DNA of 64,000 nucleotides, from contig JAXLWB010000008.1 of assembly GCA_046328715.1 (NCBI GenBank), forward strand, positions 1-64,000, in the 5' to 3' direction. The stretch comes from JAXLWB01 sp046328715. GTDB taxonomy: Bacteria; Chloroflexota; Anaerolineae; Caldilineales; Caldilineaceae. The notes beneath the pieces were generated by a model. That model did no database searches and was not told the origin of the DNA. It saw nothing but the letters and a program-made list of their open reading frames with translations. Of the stretch, positions 42,476 through 50,298 are shown in pieces. Every line of letters begins with the position of its first letter. Within the stretch, counting starts at the first letter, position 1. A program made the translations under genes and the position numbers.

Positions 42476-43771
42476 TTAATCAGTATTCGTGATACGAATG
42501 ACAATGGCGTTCGGCCAGCGGTTGTTGTTGTAGAGCCGTTGGGCGTGCACGACGGAGAGATGCAGACCATGCCCATCCTGTTGCCAACTGCCTTTGGGAT
42601 TAACGTCAGGGCGGTATTCGAGTACATGGCCCGACTGTCCCAGGATTTCGACTTCAGTTTGTGCCGTCGCTTTAACCTGGTGCAACGTGATCACTTTGCG
42701 TTCGCCTTTGGGCCAGGGCGTACCCATGACGATGGCGTAGACAGTCTTCTCATCCTTGCTGCGCGTGTACCAAACTTCATGGTCAAGCGTCAGCCGCTCT
42801 CGGATGATTGGGCATGGCTTGATTTGATAGATGGCTTCCCGGTTGACAAAGAGCCAGAGCGCCAACTCCATGATACGGTCGCTCTGCTCGGCTGGGATCT
42901 CGCCATTCGGCTTGGGACCGACGTTGAGCAGCAGATTGCCACCCTTGGCACGCGTCTCGATCAGCATGTTGATCAACTGCGTGCCAGACTTGTACTCTTC
43001 GTTGGTCGGCTTGTAGGCCCATTGCGTCCCCAAGGTAAAACAGGCTTCCCAGGGGCCGGACAGGGGCCGGTCGGGCAGTTCCTGCTCTGGGGTGGCCATG
43101 TCCCCACGTGTCACCACCACATCCGGCTGGAGTTCCCAGGCCAACTGCTTCAGCCCGTCAGCCACGCCATCGAAGAAGAGAATATCAATCGGGCCATAAT
43201 GGGTCAGCAATTCGCGCAGTTGGGCCAGGTTGTGCGCCATCAACTGGGGATTATTGAGCGGGTTGCATTCGTGGCTGCTGCGGCTGATCTCGCGGCCCTG
43301 TTGGTGGAGAATCCAGAAGTCGTCGGGCGAGAAGTAGAAGCCGATGGCGATGCCCCATTTGCGAAAGGCCTCGACAATCTGGCGGGTGATATCGCGGCCA
43401 TAGGGAGTGTTCATGATGTTGAAGGGCGTGGTCTGTGTCTCGAACATGCAGAAACCATTGTGGTGTTTGGTGGTAAAGACCACGTACTTCATGCCCGCCA
43501 CCTTGGCCTGGCGCGCCCATTCATCGGGGTCAAAGCGGGTGGGCAGAAAGGTGGTGGGCAATTCGGCAATATAGCGGTCGAGATAGTCTTGGGAGGCACC
43601 GACCATCGAATGGCTGATCACCGAGCCAAGTTGTGAATCGACGCTCCAGTGAATAAACATGCCGAGCGCCAAATCACGAAACCACTCGACCCGTTCCGGC
43701 TTGTTGCCCGAAACGGTTGAGGCGGATTGCGCCGAGTTTTCCTTGTCACTGGCAAAGATATAGGACGGCAT
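42476..43771 (-). CDS. Alpha-L-fucosidase, GH29
   Basis: Retaining glycosidase, 431 residues. GH29 landmarks: WFRDLALGMFIHWSVDSQLG, KYVVFTTKHHNGFCMF, GIAIGFYFSPDDFW and the nucleophile Asp in DILFFDGVADG. The C-terminal part after about residue 340 is a beta-sandwich-like appendage. No signal peptide is visible, so intracellular action on imported oligosaccharides is likely. It is in one transcription unit with the enolase-superfamily gene. Activity on related substrates cannot be excluded. Confidence 0.92.
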   Translation of the reverse strand: MPSYIFASDKENSAQSASTVSGNKPERVEWFRDLALGMFIHWSVDSQLGSVISHSMVGASQDYLDRYIAELPTTFLPTRFDPDEWARQAKVAGMKYVVFTTKHHNGFCMFETQTTPFNIMNTPYGRDITRQIVEAFRKWGIAIGFYFSPDDFWILHQQGREISRSSHECNPLNNPQLMAHNLAQLRELLTHYGPIDILFFDGVADGLKQLAWELQPDVVVTRGDMATPEQELPDRPLSGPWEACFTLGTQWAYKPTNEEYKSGTQLINMLIETRAKGGNLLLNVGPKPNGEIPAEQSDRIMELALWLFVNREAIYQIKPCPIIRERLTLDHEVWYTRSKDEKTVYAIVMGTPWPKGERKVITLHQVKATAQTEVEILGQSGHVLEYRPDVNPKGSWQQDGHGLHLSVVHAQRLYNNNRWPNAIVIRITNTD

Positions 43772-43913
43772 AGATGAGTCCTTGAAAAGTTGAGAATGGA
43801 GATAAAGCCAATTCTACCACATTTGTAACCTAGACAACCCTATAGGATCGATCAAAAGTTCTCAGCTTGGTCGATCATCGGCTACAATGAACGGAAAAGG
43901 GATTGTCTGTAAT

Positions 43914-43978
43914 TAGAGGTTGGAGGGGTGAGGGGTGAGGTAAGAAGTTCCAACCTCACCCCTCACCCCTCACCCCTC
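43914..43978. repeat. Word-repeat hairpin, GGGGTGAGG family
   Basis: GAGGTTGGAGGGGTGAGGGG opposite CCAACCTCACCCCTCACCCC, just upstream of the Mrp gene. Confidence 0.87.
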
Positions 43979-44000
43979 AGTATTTTTGAAAAGAGAAACT

Positions 44001-45056
44001 ATGTTCGGACGAAAAAATAACGGACTCAACGAAGAAACGGTACGTGCGGCGCTGAGTACCGTACAGGAGCCAGAACTCCACAAAGACCTGATCACGCTCA
44101 ACATGATTCGTGACCTCACGATCAACGGCGGCGATGTCAGTTTTACGATCATGCTCACCACGCCTGCCTGCCCGCTGCGCAGCCAGATGGAGAACGACTC
44201 GGTCAAGGCCGTCAGCGCCATTCCGGGGGTCAATCGAGTCAACGTGCGCTTTGACGCCCAGGTGCGTGGCGATAGCCGGATTGCGGGCAAACTCAACATT
44301 CCGGTCAAGAACATCATCGCTGTGGCCAGTGGCAAGGGCGGCGTGGGCAAAACTACAATCAGCACCAACCTGGCGGTCAGCCTGGCATTGGAAGGAGCCA
44401 AGGTCGGCGTCCTCGACGCTGACATCTACGGACCGAACATTCCGATCATGTTTGGCTTGCAAGGCATGCCCAAGGTCGTCAACAACAAAATGCAGCCGCT
44501 CGAAGCCTTCGATGTGCAGGTGATCAGCATGGGCTTCTTGATGCCCGAAGGCGAAGCAGTGGTTTGGCGTGGGCCGATGTTGCACAAGGCGATTCAGCAA
44601 CTCTTTATGGATGTTGCCTGGCAAGAGCTTGACTATCTGATCGTCGATCTGCCCCCAGGTACTGGTGATGCACAACTCAGCATGGCGCAAAGTGTGCCGA
44701 TGACGGGTGCGATCATCGTTACCGGCCCGCAGGCGGTGGCAGTCAGCGATGCAAGACGCGGCGCAGCGGCCTTCAAAAAGCTCGAAGTGCCGATCCTCGG
44801 TGTGGTGGAGAACATGAGCGGCGAGATCTTTGGCTCCGGCGGTGGGGAGGCATGTGCCACCATGATTGGTGCTGAGTACCTGGGGACTGTCGAACTGGAT
44901 CCCAATGTACGCAAAGGGGGCGACAGTGGCATCCCGATTGTGGTGGCTGCGCCACAAAGCAAAGCGGCGGAGCAACTACGTGTGCTCGCCCGCAAAGTCG
45001 CTGCCCGCATCAGCCTAATACAGATGGAACCGGATCCTGTGTTGAGAATTATTTAA
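44001..45056 (+). CDS. Mrp/ApbC-type Fe-S cluster carrier ATPase lacking the CxxC
   Basis: 351 residues from ATG 44001. N-terminal MIP18 (DUF59) domain with ACPLRSQMEND; then a P-loop domain with deviant Walker A SGKGGVGKTTISTNLA, switch VGVLDADIYGPNIP and VDLPPGTGDAQLS. Canonical Mrp proteins carry a CPxC after ENMS; here the text runs VVENMSGEIFGSGGG, so the cluster-bridging cysteines are missing. It may use other residues, act as a scaffold, or work differently. The sulfatase gene starts 3 bp after its stop, so both are co-transcribed. Confidence 0.92.
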   Translation: MFGRKNNGLNEETVRAALSTVQEPELHKDLITLNMIRDLTINGGDVSFTIMLTTPACPLRSQMENDSVKAVSAIPGVNRVNVRFDAQVRGDSRIAGKLNIPVKNIIAVASGKGGVGKTTISTNLAVSLALEGAKVGVLDADIYGPNIPIMFGLQGMPKVVNNKMQPLEAFDVQVISMGFLMPEGEAVVWRGPMLHKAIQQLFMDVAWQELDYLIVDLPPGTGDAQLSMAQSVPMTGAIIVTGPQAVAVSDARRGAAAFKKLEVPILGVVENMSGEIFGSGGGEACATMIGAEYLGTVELDPNVRKGGDSGIPIVVAAPQSKAAEQLRVLARKVAARISLIQMEPDPVLRII

Positions 45057-45059
45057 GCG

Positions 45060-46595
45060 ATGAAGCGTCCCAACATTCTTCTGATCACCTCCGATCAGCA
45101 ACACTACGACACGCTCGGCGTCACCAATCCAAGCATACGCACCCCAGCCCTTGACCGGCTGGCAGCCGAGGGCACGCGCTTTACGCGTGCCTACTGTCCC
45201 AACCCGACCTGTTCGCCGACACGAGCGTCGTTGATCACGGGGCTGTATCCGTCGAGTCATGGTTGTTGGGCGATTGGGGTGAAACTGCCTGAGGACGTGC
45301 CGACGGTAGGAGCTCTCTTCCAGGAACATGGCTACGAGTCGATCTTGGTCGGCAAGGCCCACTTTCAACCGCTCAAGTCTGAGCCGGGCTGTGAGTCGAT
45401 TGAGCGGCAGCCGCTGTTCAAGGATCTGGACTATTGGCGCAACTTCCACGGTCCCTGGTACGGCTTCAACCATGTCGAGACGGCGCGCATGCACGCCAAC
45501 GAATCCCACGCCGGGCAACATTATGCCTTGTGGATGGAAGAGAAAGGGCTGAAGAATTGGCAAGAGTATTTTGTCCAGTTCCCCCATCGCGCCGATGACA
45601 AATATGCTGGTCCCTGGTACACACGTGATGCACTGACCTGGGATCTACCTGAGGAGTTTCATCACACCCATTGGGTCGGCGAGCGGACAATCACCAACAT
45701 GGAGCGTTGTGTCAAGGCCGATCATCCCTTCTTTCTCTGGTCGAGCTTCTTCGATCCGCATCCGCCCTATGTGGTTCCTGAGCCATGGGCCAGCATGTAC
45801 GACCCAGCGAAGGTGCCGATTTCGCGCTTCGTCGAGGGTGAATTCGACCGCATGCCACCTCACTTTGCCAAGACCCGGGAAGCAATGCCCGACTTTTCGA
45901 TGTACAAGGAGCCAGGCGGCAGCGAATTGCATGGTTTCCACTCGCATCTACACAGCGAAGCAGAATTGCGGCGCAGCATTGCCAGCTACTACGGCATGAC
46001 CAGCCTGATCGACTTCGAGGTAGGAAAAATCCTGGAGGCGCTGGATCGGCTGGGGTTGGCAGAGAATACGTTGGTCGTCTATACCACCGATCATGGTCAC
46101 TTTATCGGTCAGCATGGCTTGCTTGCCAAGGGTGCCTTTCACTACGAGGATGTCCTGCGCGTGCCGATGCTGGTACGCTACCCCGGCAAGGTGGCTGCTG
46201 GGGCAGTGAGTGACTCGATCCAAAGTTTGGTCGATTATCCGCAAACCTTTCTGGCGGCGGCTGATATCAAAGCACCTGGTGCCATGCAAGGGGTAAATCA
46301 ACTCACCGTTTGGCAAGACGAGCGCGAGCAGGCGCGTGATCATGCCTTGGTCGAGAATCGGCACAACCCAACCAGCGTTCATCTACGCACGCTGATTACC
46401 GAGCGCTATAAGATTACGGTCTACCGCAACGCCGACTATGGGGAATTGTTCGATTTAGAGGAAGACCCGCAGGAGCTACACAATCGTTGGGACGATCCCA
46501 GCTACGCATCCGTCAAAGCGCAGATGTTGCTGAAATTTGTCCAGGCGGAAATGGAGCGAGAAGCGACACGGATGAAGCGCATCATCCATGCTTGA
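45060..46595 (+). CDS. Sulfatase (formylglycine-dependent family)
   Basis: 511 residues of the alkaline-phosphatase superfamily. RPNILLITSDQQ holds the metal Asp; the sulfatase signature CSPTRASLITG has Cys51, which must be converted to formylglycine; YTTDHGHFIGQHGL carries the other metal ligands. No signal peptide, so cytoplasmic, and maturation would need an anaerobic or FGE-type enzyme not present in the window. It follows Mrp by 3 bp. Near a fucosidase, so sulfated fucose-containing glycans are a reasonable but unproven substrate. Confidence 0.93.
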   Translation: MKRPNILLITSDQQHYDTLGVTNPSIRTPALDRLAAEGTRFTRAYCPNPTCSPTRASLITGLYPSSHGCWAIGVKLPEDVPTVGALFQEHGYESILVGKAHFQPLKSEPGCESIERQPLFKDLDYWRNFHGPWYGFNHVETARMHANESHAGQHYALWMEEKGLKNWQEYFVQFPHRADDKYAGPWYTRDALTWDLPEEFHHTHWVGERTITNMERCVKADHPFFLWSSFFDPHPPYVVPEPWASMYDPAKVPISRFVEGEFDRMPPHFAKTREAMPDFSMYKEPGGSELHGFHSHLHSEAELRRSIASYYGMTSLIDFEVGKILEALDRLGLAENTLVVYTTDHGHFIGQHGLLAKGAFHYEDVLRVPMLVRYPGKVAAGAVSDSIQSLVDYPQTFLAAADIKAPGAMQGVNQLTVWQDEREQARDHALVENRHNPTSVHLRTLITERYKITVYRNADYGELFDLEEDPQELHNRWDDPSYASVKAQMLLKFVQAEMEREATRMKRIIHA

Positions 46596-46600
46596 GATGA

Positions 46601-47194
46601 TCACCGATGCGTGAGCCACTTGAGGATCACTTCGAGGGGAGCCGCGCCGAGAACAATCAGAAACCCATATTTGATCGACTTGCCAATGGCGGTAGCGACA
46701 AAAAACTTCCAAATCTTCATCTTCGAGGCACCCGCCGCAATCCCTGCCAAGTCAAAGAGTGGAAAGGGGTAGGCGGCCAGTGCGATTAGCAACAGCGCAC
46801 CATATTTTTCGGTGCGGGCATGGATTTTGTCCATCAACGGGCGCTGCGATTCAGGAATTAAGGTCTGACCGGTGGCACCAGCAAAGTAGCCGGTCAGTTC
46901 GCCCAATGCACTTCCCAAGCCAGAAATAATACTCAGCCACCAAGGATTCAACTGCGTCCCCATGGCAACCACCAAGGCCGCACCAGGGACAGGGACGACA
47001 ATAGTTGCACTAGCCAAGGCATTGATCGCAAAGGCTCCCAAGTAGCCCCATGCCTGAAAACGCCTGAGCCAGTGTGGATGAAACAGCAACCAAACGCTGA
47101 CGACAGTAACGCCAACAGCCAGCAACACTGCAAGACCTAGCGCCAAGATATTACGAGGTGATTGAAGTTTTGATCGAGCTCCATCTGTTGACAT
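46601..47194 (-). CDS. VTT (DedA/YqaA-like) membrane protein
   Basis: 197 residues with about five hydrophobic helices (LGLAVLLAVGVTVVSVWLLF first). VTT-domain hallmarks: AFAINALASATIVVPVPGAA, GSALGELTGYFAGATG, and FPLFDLAGIAAGASKMKIWKF with re-entrant loops. Family members act as lipid scramblases or in membrane homeostasis. Convergent with the sulfatase gene, ends 5 bp from its stop. Confidence 0.88.
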   Translation of the reverse strand: MSTDGARSKLQSPRNILALGLAVLLAVGVTVVSVWLLFHPHWLRRFQAWGYLGAFAINALASATIVVPVPGAALVVAMGTQLNPWWLSIISGLGSALGELTGYFAGATGQTLIPESQRPLMDKIHARTEKYGALLLIALAAYPFPLFDLAGIAAGASKMKIWKFFVATAIGKSIKYGFLIVLGAAPLEVILKWLTHR

Positions 47195-47249
47195 TATCAG
47201 TTTGCTTGTCTCAAACGAGAACGCGCAGAGAAGGCGAGTAAGAAGATAG

Positions 47250-47330
47250 ACACATGGGGAGGTGAGGGGGTGGGGAGATAAGGTATTAACTGTCTCCTTA
47301 TCACCCTATCTCCCCATCTCCTTATACTAA
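47250..47330. repeat. Word-repeat hairpin, GGGGAGATAAGG family
   Basis: GGGGAGGTGAGGGGGTGGGG and GAGATAAGG opposite CCTTATCACCCTATCTCCCC, with CATCTCC beyond. Confidence 0.83.
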
Positions 47331-47369
47331 GCCACTATTCTTGTATGACGGCGATGGTCTGGTGCAATT

Positions 47370-48755
47370 CTACTTTGCCACTGTCACTGACTGAATTGTG
47401 TCACTAACGGTGAGGGATGTCAACACCTCGTTACCACCTGTAATGTGTCCAAAGAAACCATACTGCAAGTTCCATGATTCAGGTGGCGGAGCCAGTGTGA
47501 CAATCAGTTGGCTGCTACTGGCCAGGATAAAATCTACACCCTGACGTCGTGGCACAAAGGCCCAATATCCCACATCAGGCTTCACATCGAGATTGGTTTC
47601 GGGTGCAAACTCATATCCCGCATCACTGTCGGGCCGATTGGCCGGTGCGCCTAGGATCATATATTGACCTGGTTGCACCAGATTGACTGGGGTATTGTCA
47701 TAGAAACCGAGGTCAGCGAGCAAGACAAAATTGTTGACCGCAATCGGCGCAATGTCGCCACGCAGTTCAAGGGTCATCACACCTTGGCTAGTGAGCACAG
47801 TGGCGGTATAGACCTTCTTCTCAATTACCTGTTCTGGGGCTGTGTTAAAATAGTTGGACTTTTCTTCAGGCGGCACAGAAGCCAAGGGTCGATTGGCCGC
47901 ATCCAGCGAATTGGGTGCAAATGGTGTCGGTGTGGCTGTCGGCGGCAGCGGTGTAGGTAATGTACTTGTATCCGCTTCCTCAATTGTCACACTCTCAATG
48001 GTGTCACCCAGAAAATCAGGATTTTGCTCTGGATCGCGGCGTGTCAATTGATTCAGTACATCCATCCCTTCAATCACTTCACCAAAGATGGTATGATGTC
48101 CATTCAACCATTCAGCCGGCCCAAAGGTGAGGAAAAATTGGCTACCGTTTGTGCCAGGACCCGCATTTGCCATGGCCAAAAGACCAGGGCGATCAAATAC
48201 AATGCCCTCTTTGATCTCATCTTCAAATTGATAGCCTGGCCCACCAGCACCCGTGCCTGTTGGATCGCCACCTTGCGCCATAAAGCCATCTAGCACACGA
48301 TGGAAGGTGGTATTATCGTAGTAACCTTCCCGGGCTAAGAAGACAAAGTTATTGACGGTCATCGGTGTGCGGTCCGCATAAAGCTGAACTTTGATGTTAC
48401 CTTTGGCTGTCTTGAAATTAGCATAGTAATACTTGCCAGCGACCAAAACGTTGGGAGGGAGCGATGTATACTTGTTGGCACGTGCAGCCACTTCGGCGGG
48501 AATCTTTGAGTCAGCACTCGGTGCAGCCGCAGCAGGTTGCTGTGGTTCTGGTGTCGCTGTGCTTTCAGCAGCAGCAGCGGCTTCTGTCGGGGTTGCAGCT
48601 ACGGTTGTTGGCTCCACAGTTGGCGTCGCATCCGCACCTCCACCGCAGGCGGCGAATACAAACATGGCCGAGGCAATCATCAGTGTAAAGAACAAACCTC
48701 GCCAATGTCGCTGGTAAACTTTCATCTTGGAACCAATACGCAATTGTTTATTCAC
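47370..48755 (-). CDS. Cyclophilin-type peptidylprolyl isomerase lipoprotein with a second, degenerate domain
   Basis: 461 residues, or 450 if the second ATG (MKVYQRHWRG) is used. Lipobox VFAACGGG places the acylated Cys at about 37, followed by a Thr/Pro/Ala-rich spacer. First cyclophilin domain (about 110-270) has the active-site run FHRVLDGFMAQGGDPTGTG and GSQFFLTFGP. The second (about 320-461) starts TATVLTSQGVMTLELRGDIAP and keeps the fold outline but lacks FHR and the Q-x-GD motif, so it is probably inactive. Extracytoplasmic protein folding is the likely job. Confidence 0.9.
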   Translation of the reverse strand: MNKQLRIGSKMKVYQRHWRGLFFTLMIASAMFVFAACGGGADATPTVEPTTVAATPTEAAAAAESTATPEPQQPAAAAPSADSKIPAEVAARANKYTSLPPNVLVAGKYYYANFKTAKGNIKVQLYADRTPMTVNNFVFLAREGYYDNTTFHRVLDGFMAQGGDPTGTGAGGPGYQFEDEIKEGIVFDRPGLLAMANAGPGTNGSQFFLTFGPAEWLNGHHTIFGEVIEGMDVLNQLTRRDPEQNPDFLGDTIESVTIEEADTSTLPTPLPPTATPTPFAPNSLDAANRPLASVPPEEKSNYFNTAPEQVIEKKVYTATVLTSQGVMTLELRGDIAPIAVNNFVLLADLGFYDNTPVNLVQPGQYMILGAPANRPDSDAGYEFAPETNLDVKPDVGYWAFVPRRQGVDFILASSSQLIVTLAPPPESWNLQYGFFGHITGGNEVLTSLTVSDTIQSVTVAK

Positions 48756-48782
48756 GGTTTCTCCTGAAAATAGTCAATAAAA

Positions 48783-48850
48783 GAGGACCTACGCACTATA
48801 AGGTCAGATCAGACGGAATTGACCTGATTTAGTACTATGCGTAGGCCCTC
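48783..48850. mobile_element. MITE-like hairpin, 68 bp
   Basis: Ends GAGGACCTACGCACTA and, reversed, GAGGGCCTACGCATAG, with AAGGTCAG/CTGACCTT-like inner matches. The tips resemble AGGACTTACGCA of the elements at 1016 and 18517. Confidence 0.6.
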
Positions 48851-48941
48851 AGAGAATGCATCGCCACATAGTTTACACGATGTGGCGAAATTTGCATGGA
48901 GTTGTTGGCCGTTGCAAGCGTTAAAAAAACGTAACTACGAA

Positions 48942-48983
48942 CCCCACCTAACCTTCCCTGAAGTCGGCGAGGGTTAGGTGGGG
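48942..48983. terminator. Strong GC hairpin
   Basis: CCCCACCTAACC (48942-48953) and GGTTAGGTGGGG (48972-48983) with an inner loop. No T-run of note. Placed after the glycosyltransferase gene on the minus strand. Confidence 0.5.
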
Positions 48984-49026
48984 TGGCATTTCCTCTTGCA
49001 ATGACCTTAATTGAGCCGCATACGGC

Positions 49027-50040
49027 TTAAGTTCCCGGTTGACGAACGCCGCCCCTACGAAACTCAAGCCACCACAGTCCATACACAAAAATGGAGAACA
49101 TGACAACAGCCATGATGATCGCTTCGTACAAGTTGGCGCGTGTCAAGTAGACAGCAGTTAAACCCACGGCACCGGCGATCAGATAGCAGATGAGCACAGC
49201 CTCGCGGCGGCTGCCCGTAAGCAACGCCAGTCGATGACTGATATGGTCCTTTCCAGGGGTAGTTAGAGGATTTTTTCCACGCCGTCCACGACTGATAATC
49301 ACCAAGGTAGAATCAAAGATCGGCACAAGTAACACCAAGATCGGAATCATCCAGGTGACTGTAACGCTATTGGTTGGAAATCTGAGCTTAATGGCAACGG
49401 CTGAAAGCAAAAAGCCAAGAAACAGACTGCCTGTATCGCCCATAAAAATATGCGCCGGGTTCCAGTTGTAAAAGAGAAATCCTGCACAAGCTCCCGCCAA
49501 CGCTGCAGCTAAGATCCCCACTAGAACTTGATTGCTCAGAGCCGCCAAGAGCGTGAAGTAGGTCGCAGCAATCATCGCAATGCCACCAGACAAACCATCC
49601 ATGTTATCGAGCAAATTCATGGCATTGGTAATGCCTACCACCCAAACAATGGTGAGGGCGATGTCAAGCCCATTGCCAAAGATGCGAATTTGTATGCCAG
49701 AATAGACCAGAATCGCCGCTGCCAAAAATTGTCCAGCAAGTTTGATATAGCTACCGAGACCCCAACGGTCATCGATCACGCCCATCAGACTCATGAGCGT
49801 GGCACCCGTAAAGATGCCCACGACCTCCCCTACATAGAAGCGCTCACTGGCAAAGAGCAGGGCAAGAATGAACGCCAGGTAGATCGCCGCCCCCCCCAGC
49901 AAAGGCACTGGGTTGGAGTGAATCTTGCGCGAGTTGGGCTTATCCACTACGCCCAACTGGAGTGCCAAACGACGCATCAGGGGGGTGCCGCCGACTGCAA
50001 GCAGAAGTGCGCTGGCGCCCATTAACATATAGGTAGACAT
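49027..50040 (-). CDS. Undecaprenyl-phosphate sugar-1-phosphate transferase (MraY/WecA family)
   Basis: Transfers a sugar-1-phosphate to undecaprenyl phosphate, starting a cell-surface polymer. 337 residues from ATG 50040 (GAGG 8 bases before). Ten or so membrane helices; the catalytic cytosolic loops are visible: VDKPNSRKIH, NAMNLLDNMDGLSGG, FMGDTGSLFLG and the HxSHRL-type DHISHRLALLTG. It lies next to a Wzy/WaaL-type gene, consistent with polysaccharide assembly. Confidence 0.93.
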   Translation of the reverse strand: MSTYMLMGASALLLAVGGTPLMRRLALQLGVVDKPNSRKIHSNPVPLLGGAAIYLAFILALLFASERFYVGEVVGIFTGATLMSLMGVIDDRWGLGSYIKLAGQFLAAAILVYSGIQIRIFGNGLDIALTIVWVVGITNAMNLLDNMDGLSGGIAMIAATYFTLLAALSNQVLVGILAAALAGACAGFLFYNWNPAHIFMGDTGSLFLGFLLSAVAIKLRFPTNSVTVTWMIPILVLLVPIFDSTLVIISRGRRGKNPLTTPGKDHISHRLALLTGSRREAVLICYLIAGAVGLTAVYLTRANLYEAIIMAVVMFSIFVYGLWWLEFRRGGVRQPGT

Positions 50041-50298
50041 ATCGTGCCTCATATATTCAGGTAAATGAACATAAACTTAATAAATATATAAAAACACAAC
50101 TTTTACAATTGATCAAGTATCGAGATCGGCGGATGACAAGTAACGAGCCCTACCTCTATTGCCAAGATCGACCGTTTGTACAGTTTGTGGTCAACCGTGA
50201 AGCATGATGCACGAATGTTGATATCACTTCACACCTCACACTTCCTCCAAAATATGACAAACTGACCTAGAGATCAGTAACTCGCCACCCATCCTGTA

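Noticed and set aside
42539..43636. 365-codon plus-strand open frame
   Set aside because: It is the antisense shadow of the GH29 fucosidase gene; no start site or family match.
43977..44975. 332-codon minus-strand open frame across the Mrp gene
   Set aside because: Antisense shadow of a clearly conserved ATPase gene; His/Arg-rich composition typical of such shadows.
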